From NCBI RefSeq assembly GCF_000760935.2, contig NZ_CP049744.1, positions 3,255,501-3,319,500 on the forward strand: DNA of 64,000 nucleotides, given 5' to 3'. Origin of the DNA: Rhodococcoides fascians A25f (GTDB taxonomy: Bacteria > Actinomycetota > Actinomycetes > Mycobacteriales > Mycobacteriaceae). The notes under the pieces are model-generated. The model had not been told where the DNA came from. It did no database searches and was given only the letters and a program-made list of their open reading frames with translations. Shown piece after piece: positions 24,825 through 34,835 of this stretch (the stretch's first letter is position 1; every line of letters starts with the position of its first letter). The position numbers were made by a program, and so were the translations under genes.

Positions 24825-27704
24825 CTAGTCGCGCGGCTTTTCACGGAGTTCGTACGCCTCGATGACATCGCCCACCTTGATGTCGGAGTACGTCACCGTC
24901 AAACCACACTCGTATCCCTCACGGACCTCCGTCGCGTCGTCCTTCTCGCGACGGAGCGAGGAGATCGTGACGGTTTCCGCAACAACGGCACTGTCTCGGA
25001 TGAGTCGTGCCTTCGCGTTGCGACGGATCGTACCGGAGGTGACGAGGCAACCGGCGATGTTTCCGACCTTGGAGGATCGGAACAGCGCGCGGATCTCGGC
25101 CTGCCCGAGGGCAACCTCCTCGTACACCGGCTTGAGCATGCCCTTTAGGGCCTTCTCGATCTCGTCGATCGCCTGGTAGATCACCGAGTAGTAGCGGATG
25201 TCGACGCCTTCGCGGTTGGCCAGCTCGGTGGCTTTGCCCTCCGCTCGAACGTTGAAGCCGATGATGATCGCGTTGGATGCCGACGCCAGGTTGACGTTGG
25301 TCTCCGTGACGCCACCGACACCGCGGTCGATGACCCGCAGTTCGACCTCGTCGTCGATCTGGATACCGAGCAGCGCCTCTTCGAGAGCCTCGACGGTTCC
25401 CGAGTTGTCACCCTTGAGGATCAAGTTGAGCTGCGAAGTCTCCTTCAGAGCTGCATCGAGATCGTCGAGGCTGATGCGCTTACGGCTCTTGGCTGCGAGC
25501 GCGTTCCGCTTGCGTGCATTCCGACGATCGGCGATCTGACGGGCGATCCGGTCCTCGTCGACGACCAGAAGGTTGTCGCCTGCACCGGGCACCGACGTGA
25601 AGCCGATGACCTGAACGGGCCGGGACGGCAACGCCTCGGTGACGTCCTCGCCGTGCTCGTCGACCATTCGGCGAACGCGTCCGTACGCGTCACCGGCAAC
25701 GATCGAGTCACCGACACGGAGCGTTCCGCGGGCGATGAGCACGGTCGCGACCGGCCCACGACCACGGTCGAGGTGGGCCTCGATGGCAACACCCTGAGCG
25801 TCCATGTCCGGGTTGGCGCGCAGATCGAGCGACGCGTCGGCCGTCAGCAGCACCGCTTCGAGAAGGGCATCGATGTTGGTGCCCTGCTTGGCGGAGATGT
25901 CGACGAACATGGTCTCGCCGCCGTATTCCTCGGCGACCAGACCGTATTCGGTCAGCTGCTGCCGGATCTTGTCCGGGTTCGCGCCTTCCTTGTCGATCTT
26001 GTTGACCGCAACCACGATCGGCACATCGGCCGCCTGGGCGTGGTTGATGGCTTCCACCGTCTGCGGCATGACGCCGTCGTCGGCTGCAACCACCAGGATC
26101 GCGAGGTCGGTGGCCTTGGCACCACGGGCACGCATGGCCGTGAAGGCCTCGTGACCGGGGGTGTCGATGAACGTCACGAGACGTTCGTTGCCCTCGAGCT
26201 CGGTCAACACCTGGTAGGCACCGATGTGCTGCGTGATGCCGCCTGCTTCGCCTTCGCGCACCGTGGTGTTACGAATCGAGTCCAGCAGTCGAGTCTTGCC
26301 GTGGTCGACGTGGCCCATGACGGTGACCACCGGGGGACGCTGTTCGAGATCGTCCTCGCCGCCGGCGTCCTCGCCGTAGGTGAGGTCGAACGAGTCGAGC
26401 AGTTCACGATCTTCGTCCTCGGGGCTGACGACCTGAACGACGTAGTTCATCTCGCCGCCGAGCAGCTCCAGCGTCTCGTCGTTGACCGACTGCGTCGCAG
26501 TGACCATCTCGCCGAGGTTGAACAGTGCCTGCACCAGTGCGGCCGGGTTCGCGTCGATCTTGTCCGCGAAGTCCGACAGCGAAGCGCCGCGGGCGAGACG
26601 AATGGTCTCACCGTTGCCGCGGGGCAGCCTGACGCCGCCGACTGCGGGAGCCTGCATGCTCTCGTACTCGGCGCGTTTCGCCCGCTTCGACTTACGGCCA
26701 CGACGGACTGCTCCGCCGGGACGACCGAATGCACCTGCTGCTGCGCCGCGCTGACCGGGACGGCCACCGCCGCCGGGACGGCCACGGAAGCCGCCTGCGG
26801 GAGCGCCGCCTGCGGGGGCACCACCGGGAGCGCCAGGAGCGCCACCGCCGCGGTAGCCACCGCCGCCGCCCGGACGACCGCCCGGTGCGCCGCCGGGGCG
26901 ACCGGGGCGTCCTGCTGCGGGTCCCGGACGAGCCGAACGGGTCGGCATCGCACCCGGATTGGGGCGAGGAGGCATCGAGCCCGGGCTCGGACGAGGTCCG
27001 GCCTGGCCCGGAGCGGGACGCGGCCCACCCTGACCGGGAGCCGGACGACTGCCGGCCGACGGTGCGGCGGGACGAGGCCCACCCTGTCCGGGCGCGGGAC
27101 GTCCGCCACCGGGGCGCGGGGCACCGGGAGCCGGCCGAGGAGCCGGTCGTTCCACGGGGGCCGAGGAGTACGGGTTGTTACCGACACGCGGAGCCTTGGG
27201 GCCCGGCTTGGGGCCGGGACCTGCAGGCTTGGGTGCTGCCGGTGCCTGTGTTGCGTCGCCGGTGTCGGCCGACGCGGCCGGTGCCTGCTCGACCGGAGCA
27301 GCGGGCGGCGCAGCGGGAGCGGCCGGTGCCGGAGCAGCGGGCGCAGCCGGGGGTGTTTCGACGGGTGCCTGTGCTACCGGGGCTACGGGTGCTTCCGGCT
27401 CTGCCTGGCGGGGTGCCGGCTTGGGTCCCGGACGGGGTCCACCCGGCTTTGCTGTACCCGGCTTCGCGGTGCTGCCGGCGGCGCGATCGGCTGCTGCGCG
27501 ACCGTTGGGTGCAGATGCGGCGGGTGCCGACGCGTCCGAGTTCTCGGACGGGAAGGACTCACGAAGACGACGAGCCACCGGGGCCTCGACTGTGGATGAT
27601 GCGGACTTGACGAACTCGCCCTGCTCTTTGAGCCGTGCGAGTAGTTCCTTACTGGTGACACCGAGTTCTTTTGCCAACTCGTGCACGCGGGCCTTGCCTG
27701 CCAC
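24825..27704 (-). CDS. infB: translation initiation factor IF-2
   Basis: A 959-residue GTPase that places fMet-tRNA on the 30S subunit and drives subunit joining. The N-terminal IF2_N helix domain ([21 protein letters not shown]) is followed by a long Pro/Ala/Gly/Arg-rich disordered region (about 60-330), typical of actinobacterial IF-2. The G domain has GHVDHGKT near 467, DTPGHEAF near 515 and NKID near 570. Domains II-IV follow. I chose GTG 27704 (VAGKARV), four bases after GAGGAG; the frame continues 12 bases upstream to another GTG. Confidence 0.97.
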   Translation of the reverse strand: MAGKARVHELAKELGVTSKELLARLKEQGEFVKSASSTVEAPVARRLRESFPSENSDASAPAASAPNGRAAADRAAGSTAKPGTAKPGGPRPGPKPAPRQAEPEAPVAPVAQAPVETPPAAPAAPAPAAPAAPPAAPVEQAPAASADTGDATQAPAAPKPAGPGPKPGPKAPRVGNNPYSSAPVERPAPRPAPGAPRPGGGRPAPGQGGPRPAAPSAGSRPAPGQGGPRPAPGQAGPRPSPGSMPPRPNPGAMPTRSARPGPAAGRPGRPGGAPGGRPGGGGGYRGGGAPGAPGGAPAGGAPAGGFRGRPGGGGRPGQRGAAAGAFGRPGGAVRRGRKSKRAKRAEYESMQAPAVGGVRLPRGNGETIRLARGASLSDFADKIDANPAALVQALFNLGEMVTATQSVNDETLELLGGEMNYVVQVVSPEDEDRELLDSFDLTYGEDAGGEDDLEQRPPVVTVMGHVDHGKTRLLDSIRNTTVREGEAGGITQHIGAYQVLTELEGNERLVTFIDTPGHEAFTAMRARGAKATDLAILVVAADDGVMPQTVEAINHAQAADVPIVVAVNKIDKEGANPDKIRQQLTEYGLVAEEYGGETMFVDISAKQGTNIDALLEAVLLTADASLDLRANPDMDAQGVAIEAHLDRGRGPVATVLIARGTLRVGDSIVAGDAYGRVRRMVDEHGEDVTEALPSRPVQVIGFTSVPGAGDNLLVVDEDRIARQIADRRNARKRNALAAKSRKRISLDDLDAALKETSQLNLILKGDNSGTVEALEEALLGIQIDDEVELRVIDRGVGGVTETNVNLASASNAIIIGFNVRAEGKATELANREGVDIRYYSVIYQAIDEIEKALKGMLKPVYEEVALGQAEIRALFRSSKVGNIAGCLVTSGTIRRNAKARLIRDSAVVAETVTISSLRREKDDATEVREGYECGLTVTYSDIKVGDVIEAYELREKPRD

Positions 27705-27801
27705 TGCTCTCCTCACTGAGAGGCCGAGCGAGGCTTGGTGCCCGCACGACCTCGGGTTATCTCCGATGGACGTTCATCGTTGGTGCTTCACGGTGTGCTC
27801 A

Positions 27802-28134
27802 TCAGTGCTGTTGCCTGTTCTTGTCGACGGGTGTTGCTCTTGTCGTATCCTCGGCCGGTAGTCGGCCGTGCTCGTCGAGCACGGCTGTCACTGCGGACGA
27901 TTCCACATTTCCCGATATCCGAAACGCACGACCGAAAACTCGGCGTCGCTCCGCATTGTGCAGGCATTCTCGGTTGTAGTGCAACCACGCACCACGGCCG
28001 GGCATCGAATGCCGGATGTCGGGGACGAGAGCGAATTCGTGCGAACCAGCTTCTCGAACCACGATCCTCAACAGATCGGCGGCCGGAACTCGCTCCCTGC
28101 ACCCGACGCATGTACGAATCGGCCGGGCTTTCAC
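27802..28134 (-). CDS. ylxR: YlxR family RNA-binding protein (DUF448)
   Basis: A 110-residue basic protein with the signature RTCVGCRERVPAADLLRIV near residues 7-25 and GRGAWLHYNRECL near 46-58. The family sits between nusA and infB in most Gram-positive bacteria. It binds RNA or RNase P in some species, but its exact role is unsettled. The C-terminal tail after residue 90 is polar and probably disordered. The start is GTG at 28134. Confidence 0.9.
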   Translation of the reverse strand: MKARPIRTCVGCRERVPAADLLRIVVREAGSHEFALVPDIRHSMPGRGAWLHYNRECLHNAERRRVFGRAFRISGNVESSAVTAVLDEHGRLPAEDTTRATPVDKNRQQH

Positions 28135-28230
28135 AACCGGATACTCGCGTTCATGCTTCTGGGAAGAGACTTCGTTACCGAACCATCGACCACTCTACCG
28201 CTGTATTGCCTCGAACTCCGCATTCCGGCC

Positions 28231-29238
28231 CTATGCGCTGGTCGTCTCGGGTGCCGCCGCATCGCTGCGGATATCGATACGCCAACCGGTCAGTCGAGCA
28301 GCCAGTCGAGCGTTCTGTCCTTCCTTGCCGATCGCGAGAGAGAGCTGGTACTCCGGAACCACCACGCGAGCCGCGCGAGCAGCAGCATCCACGACCGTCA
28401 CAGAGACAACCTTGGACGGTGAGAGCGCATTCCCGACGAACGTGGCCGGGTCCTCGTCGAAATCGATGATGTCGATCTTCTCGCCCGCCAGTTCACTCAT
28501 CACGTTCCGCACCCGCTGCCCCATCGGTCCGATACAGGCACCTTTGGCATTGAGGCCCGACACCGTGGAGGCGACAGCGATCTTCGACCGATGACCCGAC
28601 TCGCGTGCGACCGCCACGATGTCCACGGAACCGTCGGCGATCTCGGGTACCTCGAGGGCGAACAATTTGCGCACCAGATTCGGATGGGTGCGTGAGAGTG
28701 TGATCTGCGGACCCCGGTTGCCCCGAGCGACTCCGACGACGTAGCACTTGATGCGTTCGCCGTGTTCGTAGGTTTCGCCCGGAACCTGCTCGGCGGGAGG
28801 CAGGAGTCCGTCGGCCCCGTTGGCGTCGCTGCCGATGCGCACGATGACGGTGCCCTTGGCGTTGGCGCGCGTGTCGCGCTGGATGACTCCGTTGACGATC
28901 TCACCCTCGTGAGTGGAGTACTCACCGAACGACCGCTCGTGCTCGGCGTCGCGCAAGCGCTGCAGAATGACCTGGCGCGCGGTGGTGGCTGCGATACGCC
29001 CGAAGCCCTCCGGGGTGTCGTCCCACTCGGAGATCACGTTGCCGTCGGCGTCGATTTCCTTGGCCATCACGCGAACGGATCCGGTCTTGCGATCGACATC
29101 GATCCACGCGTTGGACTGGTGTCCCTCGGTGTGTCGGTAGGCGGTCAACAACGCGGTCTGGATGGTCGAGATCACCATCTCGATCGGAATTCCCTTGTCC
29201 GCCTCGATCGCCCGCAGTGCGGCAATGTCGATATTCAC
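28231..29238 (-). CDS. nusA: transcription termination/antitermination factor NusA
   Basis: A 335-residue protein with the RNA-polymerase-binding N-terminal domain ([17 protein letters not shown]), an S1 domain (about 135-200) and two KH domains ([15 protein letters not shown] near 240, [19 protein letters not shown] near 305). It lacks the E. coli acidic repeats, as usual for actinobacteria. It works in pausing, termination and rRNA antitermination. The GTG start overlaps the rimP stop by four bases. Confidence 0.96.
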   Translation of the reverse strand: MNIDIAALRAIEADKGIPIEMVISTIQTALLTAYRHTEGHQSNAWIDVDRKTGSVRVMAKEIDADGNVISEWDDTPEGFGRIAATTARQVILQRLRDAEHERSFGEYSTHEGEIVNGVIQRDTRANAKGTVIVRIGSDANGADGLLPPAEQVPGETYEHGERIKCYVVGVARGNRGPQITLSRTHPNLVRKLFALEVPEIADGSVDIVAVARESGHRSKIAVASTVSGLNAKGACIGPMGQRVRNVMSELAGEKIDIIDFDEDPATFVGNALSPSKVVSVTVVDAAARAARVVVPEYQLSLAIGKEGQNARLAARLTGWRIDIRSDAAAPETTSA

Positions 29239-29810
29239 TTGTTCGACCCTTCTTCCGGTGCTTCCACATCCACGATTTCGTCGGTGTTCGCAGGCGAGGG
29301 CCTACTGCCGACCACGCCACCCGCCAAGTCCATCTCCTCGGCGGTGGGCCTTGAAAATTCCACCTGCACAACAGCTTTCACAACGTCTGTCAGAACTATC
29401 GACCGCGTCGACAGCACGCCCTTCTCCTTGGTCACCACGGTGACCGAATCTCCGTCGAGTAGACCGACCCGACCGTCCAGCTTGCTCTCGGCCAACTCGA
29501 TGCGCACCTTGCGTCCGCGGGCCCGACGCCAATGCCGCGGCTCGGTCAGGGGCCGGTCGATTCCGGGAGTGGTGACTTCGAGCGTGTACGGCGCTTCACC
29601 GAAATCCGTCACCGCATCGAAGGCGTCGGAGATCTCGCGGCTCAGCTCCGGGAGCGCGTCCAGGTCGATGCCCTCTTCTCGATCGACCATGATGCGCACC
29701 GCGCTGTGCTTGCCTGCTGCGACGACGTTCACGTCTTCGAGGTCGTAGCCCCGTTCTCGAACGAGGTCGGCGAGTAGTTCGACAACCCTCTCCTTGGACG
29801 GAACAGGCAT
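29235..29810 (-). CDS. rimP: ribosome maturation factor RimP
   Basis: A 191-residue factor for 30S assembly. The N-terminal domain ([24 protein letters not shown] near residues 7-30) and the central [28 protein letters not shown] near 90-117 are typical. The C-terminal tail is acidic. I chose the ATG at 29810 (MPVPSKERV), where homology begins. It is the first gene of the rimP-nusA-ylxR-infB operon and is divergent from the Tat lipoprotein gene. Confidence 0.93.
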   Translation of the reverse strand: MPVPSKERVVELLADLVRERGYDLEDVNVVAAGKHSAVRIMVDREEGIDLDALPELSREISDAFDAVTDFGEAPYTLEVTTPGIDRPLTEPRHWRRARGRKVRIELAESKLDGRVGLLDGDSVTVVTKEKGVLSTRSIVLTDVVKAVVQVEFSRPTAEEMDLAGGVVGSRPSPANTDEIVDVEAPEEGSNK

Positions 29811-29976
29811 GTCGCGAACTCCTCGTGTGTAGTTGTGGGCGATCCGGCGAGCGGCAGCCGGACTGCGTTTGCCGAACCAACAGACTACCGCCCCGCGGAC
29901 ACTGCTCGTGACCACGCACGCGTCACGACACACGGGCATGGCACGTGCAGGCGCTGCGGTCTGGCACGATGTCGGG

Positions 29977-30480
29977 GTGCCCACGCCGATCGCCCCCTTT
30001 GCGCTCAGTCGCCGCGGGTTGTTCCGACTCGCCGGTGCCGCAGCCCTGTCTGCGGCCACCGTCTCCGCCGTTGCGGCCTGCGCCCAGGACGAGATCTCCG
30101 GCCCCGCGCTCGATTCTCTGACCGCACAGCTGCGTGCTGCCCGCAGCGACGCAACGGATGCCACCGCGGCAGCGACCGCGATTCCCGACTATGCAGCTGC
30201 GCTCGGAGTCGTTGCGGCTCAGCGGACAGAGCACGCCGATGCGCTCGACACCGAGATCGCCCGCGCCACCGGTGCAACGACCGACACCTCCACGTCAGCC
30301 AGCACGACCACCGTCGCTCCCCCGGCTCCGCCACCGGACATCGCGGCGGTGCGGGAGATGTTGACCACATCCGCTCGCAGTGCAGCGGACGCGGCTCGAA
30401 ACGAAAGCGGTTATCGGGCCGGTCTTCTCGGTTCGATCAGTGCGTCGTGCACGGTGTCGGCTCTGGTGGTGCTGGCATGA
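29977..30480 (+). CDS. Tat-exported alanine-rich lipoprotein, unknown function (Rv2843-like position)
   Basis: A 167-residue protein from GTG 29977. The N-terminus has a twin-arginine motif [10 protein letters not shown], a hydrophobic stretch [11 protein letters not shown] and a lipobox-like VAAC, so it is predicted to be exported folded and lipid-anchored. The rest is Ala/Thr-rich with helical segments ([18 protein letters not shown]) and a Pro-rich linker near residues 105-120. Its stop overlaps the start of the ferritin-like gene by ATGA, so the two products probably work together. The place beside rimP matches Rv2843/Rv2844. I do not know its function. Confidence 0.75.
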   Translation: MPTPIAPFALSRRGLFRLAGAAALSAATVSAVAACAQDEISGPALDSLTAQLRAARSDATDATAAATAIPDYAAALGVVAAQRTEHADALDTEIARATGATTDTSTSASTTTVAPPAPPPDIAAVREMLTTSARSAADAARNESGYRAGLLGSISASCTVSALVVLA

Positions 30481-30917
30481 GCGATCTCGGTCCGGAACAG
30501 CAAGGTCTGGTCGACGCCCTCGAAGCCGAGTACGCGGCGGTATTCGCCTACGGCGTCGTCGCGGCGTTCTCCAACCCCACGCGCGCCGATCTGGTCGCAA
30601 CCAACACTGCTGCCCATCGCGCGCGCAGAGACGCGACCATCGACGCGCTCCAGGCAGCCAGTGTCGCCGTCCCCCTCCCCGATCCCGCATACGCATCACC
30701 GTTTCCGGTGACCGACGCGATCTCGGCCACTCAGTTGGCTGCCCAGGCCGAGATCGACACGTGTGTGGCGTGGCGTTCGCTGATCGAACGCAGCCAGTCC
30801 GGTGGTACACGCGAGATGGGAGTCCAGGCGTTGACCGACGCCGCGGTCCGGCTCGCGACGTGGCAACAGATCCTGGGAGTCACACCCTCGTCGACGGCAT
30901 TTCCCGGTCGACCGTGA
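30477..30917 (+). CDS. DUF4439 ferritin-like four-helix protein
   Basis: A 146-residue all-helical protein. The N-terminal LVDALEAEYAAVFAYGVVAAF near residues 11-31 and later HRARRDATIDAL near 46 have the ferritin-like pattern of DUF4439 (Glu and His placed on helices 1 and 2). Whether it binds metal is unproven. It has no signal peptide, unlike its coupled partner. Its 3' end overlaps the convergent DHA2 exporter by 38 bases (30880-30917). Confidence 0.78.
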   Translation: MSDLGPEQQGLVDALEAEYAAVFAYGVVAAFSNPTRADLVATNTAAHRARRDATIDALQAASVAVPLPDPAYASPFPVTDAISATQLAAQAEIDTCVAWRSLIERSQSGGTREMGVQALTDAAVRLATWQQILGVTPSSTAFPGRP

Positions 30918-32334
30918 CGGCCTCCGCCCCAGCGGCGGAACGACCCGGCATGAACAGTGCCGCGACCAGTCCGATCCCGACTGCTCCCGCGCCGACGAGT
31001 AGGGCCGGTGCCAGAGCGTCGGTGTATCCGGTGGGCGTCAACGATCCGCCGTTACCGATGAACACGGCGGTCAGCACCGCGATCCCCAGCGCGATACCCA
31101 CTTCGCGCATCGTGGAGTTCGCGCTGCTCGCCGTGGCGTGATCGTCGACCTTCATGTCGCGCAACACTGCCGTCGCGGACGGCGCGAACGTCAGGCCCAT
31201 GCCCACGCCGGCCATCAGCAGCGCCGGGACCATGGACAGGTACTCGGTGTCGGGCCCGAGGATCAGAGCCATCCACACCAGCGACACCGACTGCAGCGCC
31301 AAGCCGCTGACCAGCAATCCACGGAGCCCGACGCGCTCCGCCAACAGGCCCGCAATCGGCGCGACCACCATCGGCGCTGCGGTCCAGGGCAGCGTACGCA
31401 GGCCTGCCTGGAACGGTGTGTAGTGCATGACGATCTGCAGGTACTGCGCAAGAAGGAACACAGCTCCGAACATGCCGAGCGAGAACGTGATTCCGATGAC
31501 GTTGGCGAGGGTGAAACTGCGTGATCGGAACAGCGCCAACGGCAGTACCGAATACCGGGTGCGAGACGCTCGCACGACGAACGCGACGAGCAACACCGCT
31601 GACCCGATGGCACTGGTGAGCACTGTGGTCGACGCCCATCCGTCGTCGTTGCCGTGAACCACCGCCCACACCAACAGGAAGACGCCACCGCCGGCAAGCA
31701 CCACACCGAGCAGATCGAGCGGCTGGGTCCGTCCCGTCGACTCTTTCAGCGCCGTGTAGGCGAGCGGTACTGCAACCAGTGCCACCGGAACGTTGATCCA
31801 GAAGATCGCCTGCCAGGAGATGCCGTCGACGACGGCTCCACCGACGACCGGCCCCAGGGCCACACCGAGGCCGGAGACTCCGCCCCAGATCCCGATTGCC
31901 ATGGCGCGCTTGCCCATCGGTACCACCGCGGCCAGCAGGGTCAACGACAACGGCATGATCGCGGCAGCACCTACGCCCTGCACAGCCCGCGCCGCGATGA
32001 GCATGGCCGGGCTCGTGGCGAGTGCACTGGCCACCGAAGCGACGGTGAAGATCGCGATGCCACCGAGGAACACCGCCCGTCTGCCCCACCTGTCACCGAG
32101 CGTCGCCGCGGTGAGCATGAACGTGGCGAAGCTCAGGGTGTAGGCGTTGAGGAACCACTGCAGCTGGCCGACCGACGCGTTCAGATCCTGCTGAATGACC
32201 GGCAGCGCGCTGGTCATCACCAGATTGTCGAGTGTTGCCATGAACATCGGTAGGGATGCCGCGAGGATTCCCAGCCACACCGGAATCGACCGAGCGACAG
32301 GATGATGTGCAGGCGGAGAGGCTGTAGCGGTCAC
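30880..32334 (-). CDS. DHA2-family multidrug MFS exporter (14 helices)
   Basis: A 484-residue proton-coupled exporter. Motif A LGDRWGRRAVFLGG is near residues 81-94, and motif C-like GGVSGLGVALGPVVGGAVV near 151 marks it as an antiporter. The hydrophobic pattern gives 14 helices, as in EmrB/QacA. The start (MTATASPPAHH) faces the divergent TetR gene across an 82-base spacer holding a palindromic operator, so a drug-inducible exporter is likely. Its substrate is unknown. The 3' end overlaps the DUF4439 gene by 38 bases. Confidence 0.92.
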   Translation of the reverse strand: MTATASPPAHHPVARSIPVWLGILAASLPMFMATLDNLVMTSALPVIQQDLNASVGQLQWFLNAYTLSFATFMLTAATLGDRWGRRAVFLGGIAIFTVASVASALATSPAMLIAARAVQGVGAAAIMPLSLTLLAAVVPMGKRAMAIGIWGGVSGLGVALGPVVGGAVVDGISWQAIFWINVPVALVAVPLAYTALKESTGRTQPLDLLGVVLAGGGVFLLVWAVVHGNDDGWASTTVLTSAIGSAVLLVAFVVRASRTRYSVLPLALFRSRSFTLANVIGITFSLGMFGAVFLLAQYLQIVMHYTPFQAGLRTLPWTAAPMVVAPIAGLLAERVGLRGLLVSGLALQSVSLVWMALILGPDTEYLSMVPALLMAGVGMGLTFAPSATAVLRDMKVDDHATASSANSTMREVGIALGIAVLTAVFIGNGGSLTPTGYTDALAPALLVGAGAVGIGLVAALFMPGRSAAGAEAVTVDREMPSTRV

Positions 32335-32374
32335 GGCGAACGTCCCGTCTCGAGTTTGTAAGCATCGAATGATT

Positions 32375-32394
32375 ACTTACGAACGACCGTAAGT
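32375..32394. promoter_or_regulatory. 20-bp inverted repeat, probable TetR operator
   Basis: ACTTACG and CGTAAGT flank six bases. A second smaller pair, TTATC/GATAA, overlaps its right edge (32394-32407). Both lie in the 82-base gap between the divergent exporter and TetR genes. Binding by the product of 32417-33031 is inferred from position. Confidence 0.65.
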
Positions 32395-32416
32395 TATCGA
32401 CTGATAACCTGTCAAC

Positions 32417-33031
32417 ATGTCCGACACTCCTACGCCCAAGCCCAGAGCAACCCGGATGGACGCGGCCGACCGTCGAGAACTCGTCCTCGACGCCGCAACA
32501 CGTGCGTTTGCACGCGGCGGGTTCGCCGGAACGAGTACCGATGCGGTGGCGAAGGAAGCGGGCGTATCGCAGCCGTACGTGGTCCGCATGTTCGGAACCA
32601 AGGTCGAATTGTTTCGGCTGGTCTTCCAACGCTCCATCGACGGCATCATGACGGCGTTCGACGGAGTGCTGGCCTCGGGCCCCCTGGACCCAGCCGACGA
32701 CGAGACCTGGGCCGACCTCGGCGGTGCCTACGCCGATCTGGTGGCCGATCGCGACCTGCTGATGGTCATGATGCACGGGTTCGGCGCAGGGGCGGTACCC
32801 GAGATCGGCCGTCAGGCCAGAGAAGGAATGGGCGCGATCTACAGCCAGATCCGCAACGGGACCGGGTGTTCGGAAGATCAGGCACGGCAGTTCATCGCGC
32901 ACGGAATGCTGCTCAATGTCCTGATATCGATGCAGGCACCGGAGCATCCGGAAGACAGCGCTGGGCTGCACGAGATGACGATGTGTGCGTTCGGAACCAA
33001 GCTCGTTCCGGCCGATCCCGGACTGCTGTAA
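32417..33031 (+). CDS. TetR-family transcriptional regulator of the adjacent exporter
   Basis: A 204-residue regulator. The helix-turn-helix is at about residues 36-60: TDAVAKEAGVSQPYVVRMFGTK. The C-terminal domain includes LMVMMHGFGAGAVPEIG, a TetR C-terminal pattern often seen with multidrug exporters. It is divergent from the DHA2 exporter with a palindrome between them, and its 3' end meets the acyl-CoA dehydrogenase head-on with a 3-base gap. It is probably an autoregulated repressor released by the exported compound. Confidence 0.9.
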   Translation: MSDTPTPKPRATRMDAADRRELVLDAATRAFARGGFAGTSTDAVAKEAGVSQPYVVRMFGTKVELFRLVFQRSIDGIMTAFDGVLASGPLDPADDETWADLGGAYADLVADRDLLMVMMHGFGAGAVPEIGRQAREGMGAIYSQIRNGTGCSEDQARQFIAHGMLLNVLISMQAPEHPEDSAGLHEMTMCAFGTKLVPADPGLL

Positions 33032-33034
33032 AGG

Positions 33035-34759
33035 CTAGGGACGCATCTCGTACCGACCGTCGTACGAGACGACCTCGTTCCACACCGTCTCGAAACGGTC
33101 GCCGTCGACCACCGGCTTACGAATCGAATCAAGAGCCCACTGTTGTTGCGCAGCAGTCGACGACGGCTTTCCGTACAGAGCGACGGCATAGCCGGAGAAG
33201 TCCCTGATCTGGAAATCGAAGATCTGATCCATCATCTCGTTCGAGATCTCGTCGGCCTGCTCGAGCAGGAGATGACCGTAGACGACGAGCGAGAACAGGT
33301 GGCCCACCCCGAGCAGAAAGTCGAGGTCCTTCTGCTGCGCTTCGTCGGGCGCGCACTCGGCGAGAAACGACCTGAACGCCTGCGCCTGCTCGTAGAACCG
33401 TCCGACATTGGGGATACCGGAGTGCTTCTGGTACACCGGATTCCAGTCGTGGAACCGCACCGAGCTCGCGCCCCTAGCCGGGCCTTGAGCGAAGAAGAAA
33501 CTGTCGTCGACCGGCTCGGTTCGGGTGCCGACGTCGGGGTAGTCGGTGGGCGAGAACATGTACGCCGGCATGAACTTGAGCATCAGCGCAACGTTGACGT
33601 GCACGGTGCCCTCGAGCTTGGGAAGCGTTCCGATCAGCTGGGCGGCCTCACGGAAGTAGGTGTTCTTCTCGTACCCCTTGGCTGCGATGACGTCGTGCAG
33701 CAGCCGAACGACGGTTTCGCCCTCCGAGGTGACCTTCGCCTTGGTCATCGGATTGAACAGCAGGTAGCGCCGGTCCTCGGGTCCGGCAGCGCGGAAGTAG
33801 TCCACCGCGCGGGCGCTGAAGAGTTTCATCGCGATCAGGCGCGAGTAACCGTCGACGAATGCGCTGCGCACGTGCGGAAAATCGGTGACGCGATTTCCGT
33901 AGAGAATTCTGTTGTTCGCATGTGTGATCGCCTCGTAGAACGCATGCTCGCAGATGCCGACCGAACCGGTGCAGAGGTTGAACTTGCCGACGTTCACCGT
34001 GTTCAGTGCCGCCGAGAAGGCATCGGCACCGGTGTGCAGAATGTCCTGCCCACGGACGGGGTAGCTCTCCAGCGAGAACGTACTGACGTACATCTGGCCG
34101 TGCACGACACTCTCGCGCAACTGATACGCGGGATGCGCGCTGTCGGCTACGAAGAACACGTACGAATCCGGTCCCTCGATATCGGTGCGCCGACCGAACA
34201 CCGACACCATCCCGGCCACGTTGCCGTTTCCGATGTAGTACTTCTCCCCCGACGCGGTGAACTCGAGGTCGGCGTCGTCGGCCGAGGGCGTCAACAGCAT
34301 GTCGGTGGAATACACGTCGGCACCGTGTGCCCGCTCGGACAAGCCGAAGGCCATGACTCCACCGCGGTCCAACTCGGCTGCGGCACGGCGCTTGGCGTCG
34401 TCGTTCGCACTCATCCAGATCGGCCCGAGCCCGAGGACGGTGACCTGCCAGGTGTACCAGTACGCCAGACCGTAGAACCCGAGAATCTCGCTGAGCGCAG
34501 CGTTGCGCGCGGCGTCCCATCGTGTGTTCGGCAATCCGTCGGCGTACGCGGCGGGTGTGGAGAACGTCGCGAACAACTTCTGCTCGGCGACGAATTCCAG
34601 AAAGTCTGCGGGCCAGACGCTGTCGAGATCGTCCGCCAACAGCCTGCCTTTACCGCGGCTCTCGAACCACTCGATCAGTGCGCGCAGCTGTCGGCGAGAG
34701 TCTTCGTCGAGCTCGGCCGGGTCGAAAGTCGTCGGATCGAACAGCGAATACTGAGCCAC
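33035..34759 (-). CDS. acyl-CoA dehydrogenase family protein
   Basis: A 574-residue FAD enzyme, longer than a classical acyl-CoA dehydrogenase (about 380). The middle domain has MAFGLSERAHGADVYST near residues 136-152, with the ACAD-type S/T-E-x-GxD pattern, and GEKYYIGNGNVAGMVSVFGR near 171. The C-terminal helical domain contains GFLAECAPDEAQQKDLDFLLGVGHLFSLVVYGHLLLEQ-like helices near 480-510. I could not place the catalytic Glu with confidence. It may oxidise an unusual acyl-CoA or nitroalkane-like substrate. No beta-oxidation genes lie beside it. Confidence 0.85.
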   Translation of the reverse strand: MAQYSLFDPTTFDPAELDEDSRRQLRALIEWFESRGKGRLLADDLDSVWPADFLEFVAEQKLFATFSTPAAYADGLPNTRWDAARNAALSEILGFYGLAYWYTWQVTVLGLGPIWMSANDDAKRRAAAELDRGGVMAFGLSERAHGADVYSTDMLLTPSADDADLEFTASGEKYYIGNGNVAGMVSVFGRRTDIEGPDSYVFFVADSAHPAYQLRESVVHGQMYVSTFSLESYPVRGQDILHTGADAFSAALNTVNVGKFNLCTGSVGICEHAFYEAITHANNRILYGNRVTDFPHVRSAFVDGYSRLIAMKLFSARAVDYFRAAGPEDRRYLLFNPMTKAKVTSEGETVVRLLHDVIAAKGYEKNTYFREAAQLIGTLPKLEGTVHVNVALMLKFMPAYMFSPTDYPDVGTRTEPVDDSFFFAQGPARGASSVRFHDWNPVYQKHSGIPNVGRFYEQAQAFRSFLAECAPDEAQQKDLDFLLGVGHLFSLVVYGHLLLEQADEISNEMMDQIFDFQIRDFSGYAVALYGKPSSTAAQQQWALDSIRKPVVDGDRFETVWNEVVSYDGRYEMRP

Positions 34760-34835
34760 GGTGTGACCTCTCCTAGTCGTTGACCCGAAGCTACCAGCGG
34801 GTAAACGACCGCGCAGAAAGATCGCGAGAGAAGTC

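Noticed and set aside
25653..27599. Long open frame antisense to infB
   Set aside because: It is the shadow of the Pro/Ala/Gly-rich IF-2 N-terminus, with Thr/Arg/Gly low-complexity sequence and no motifs.
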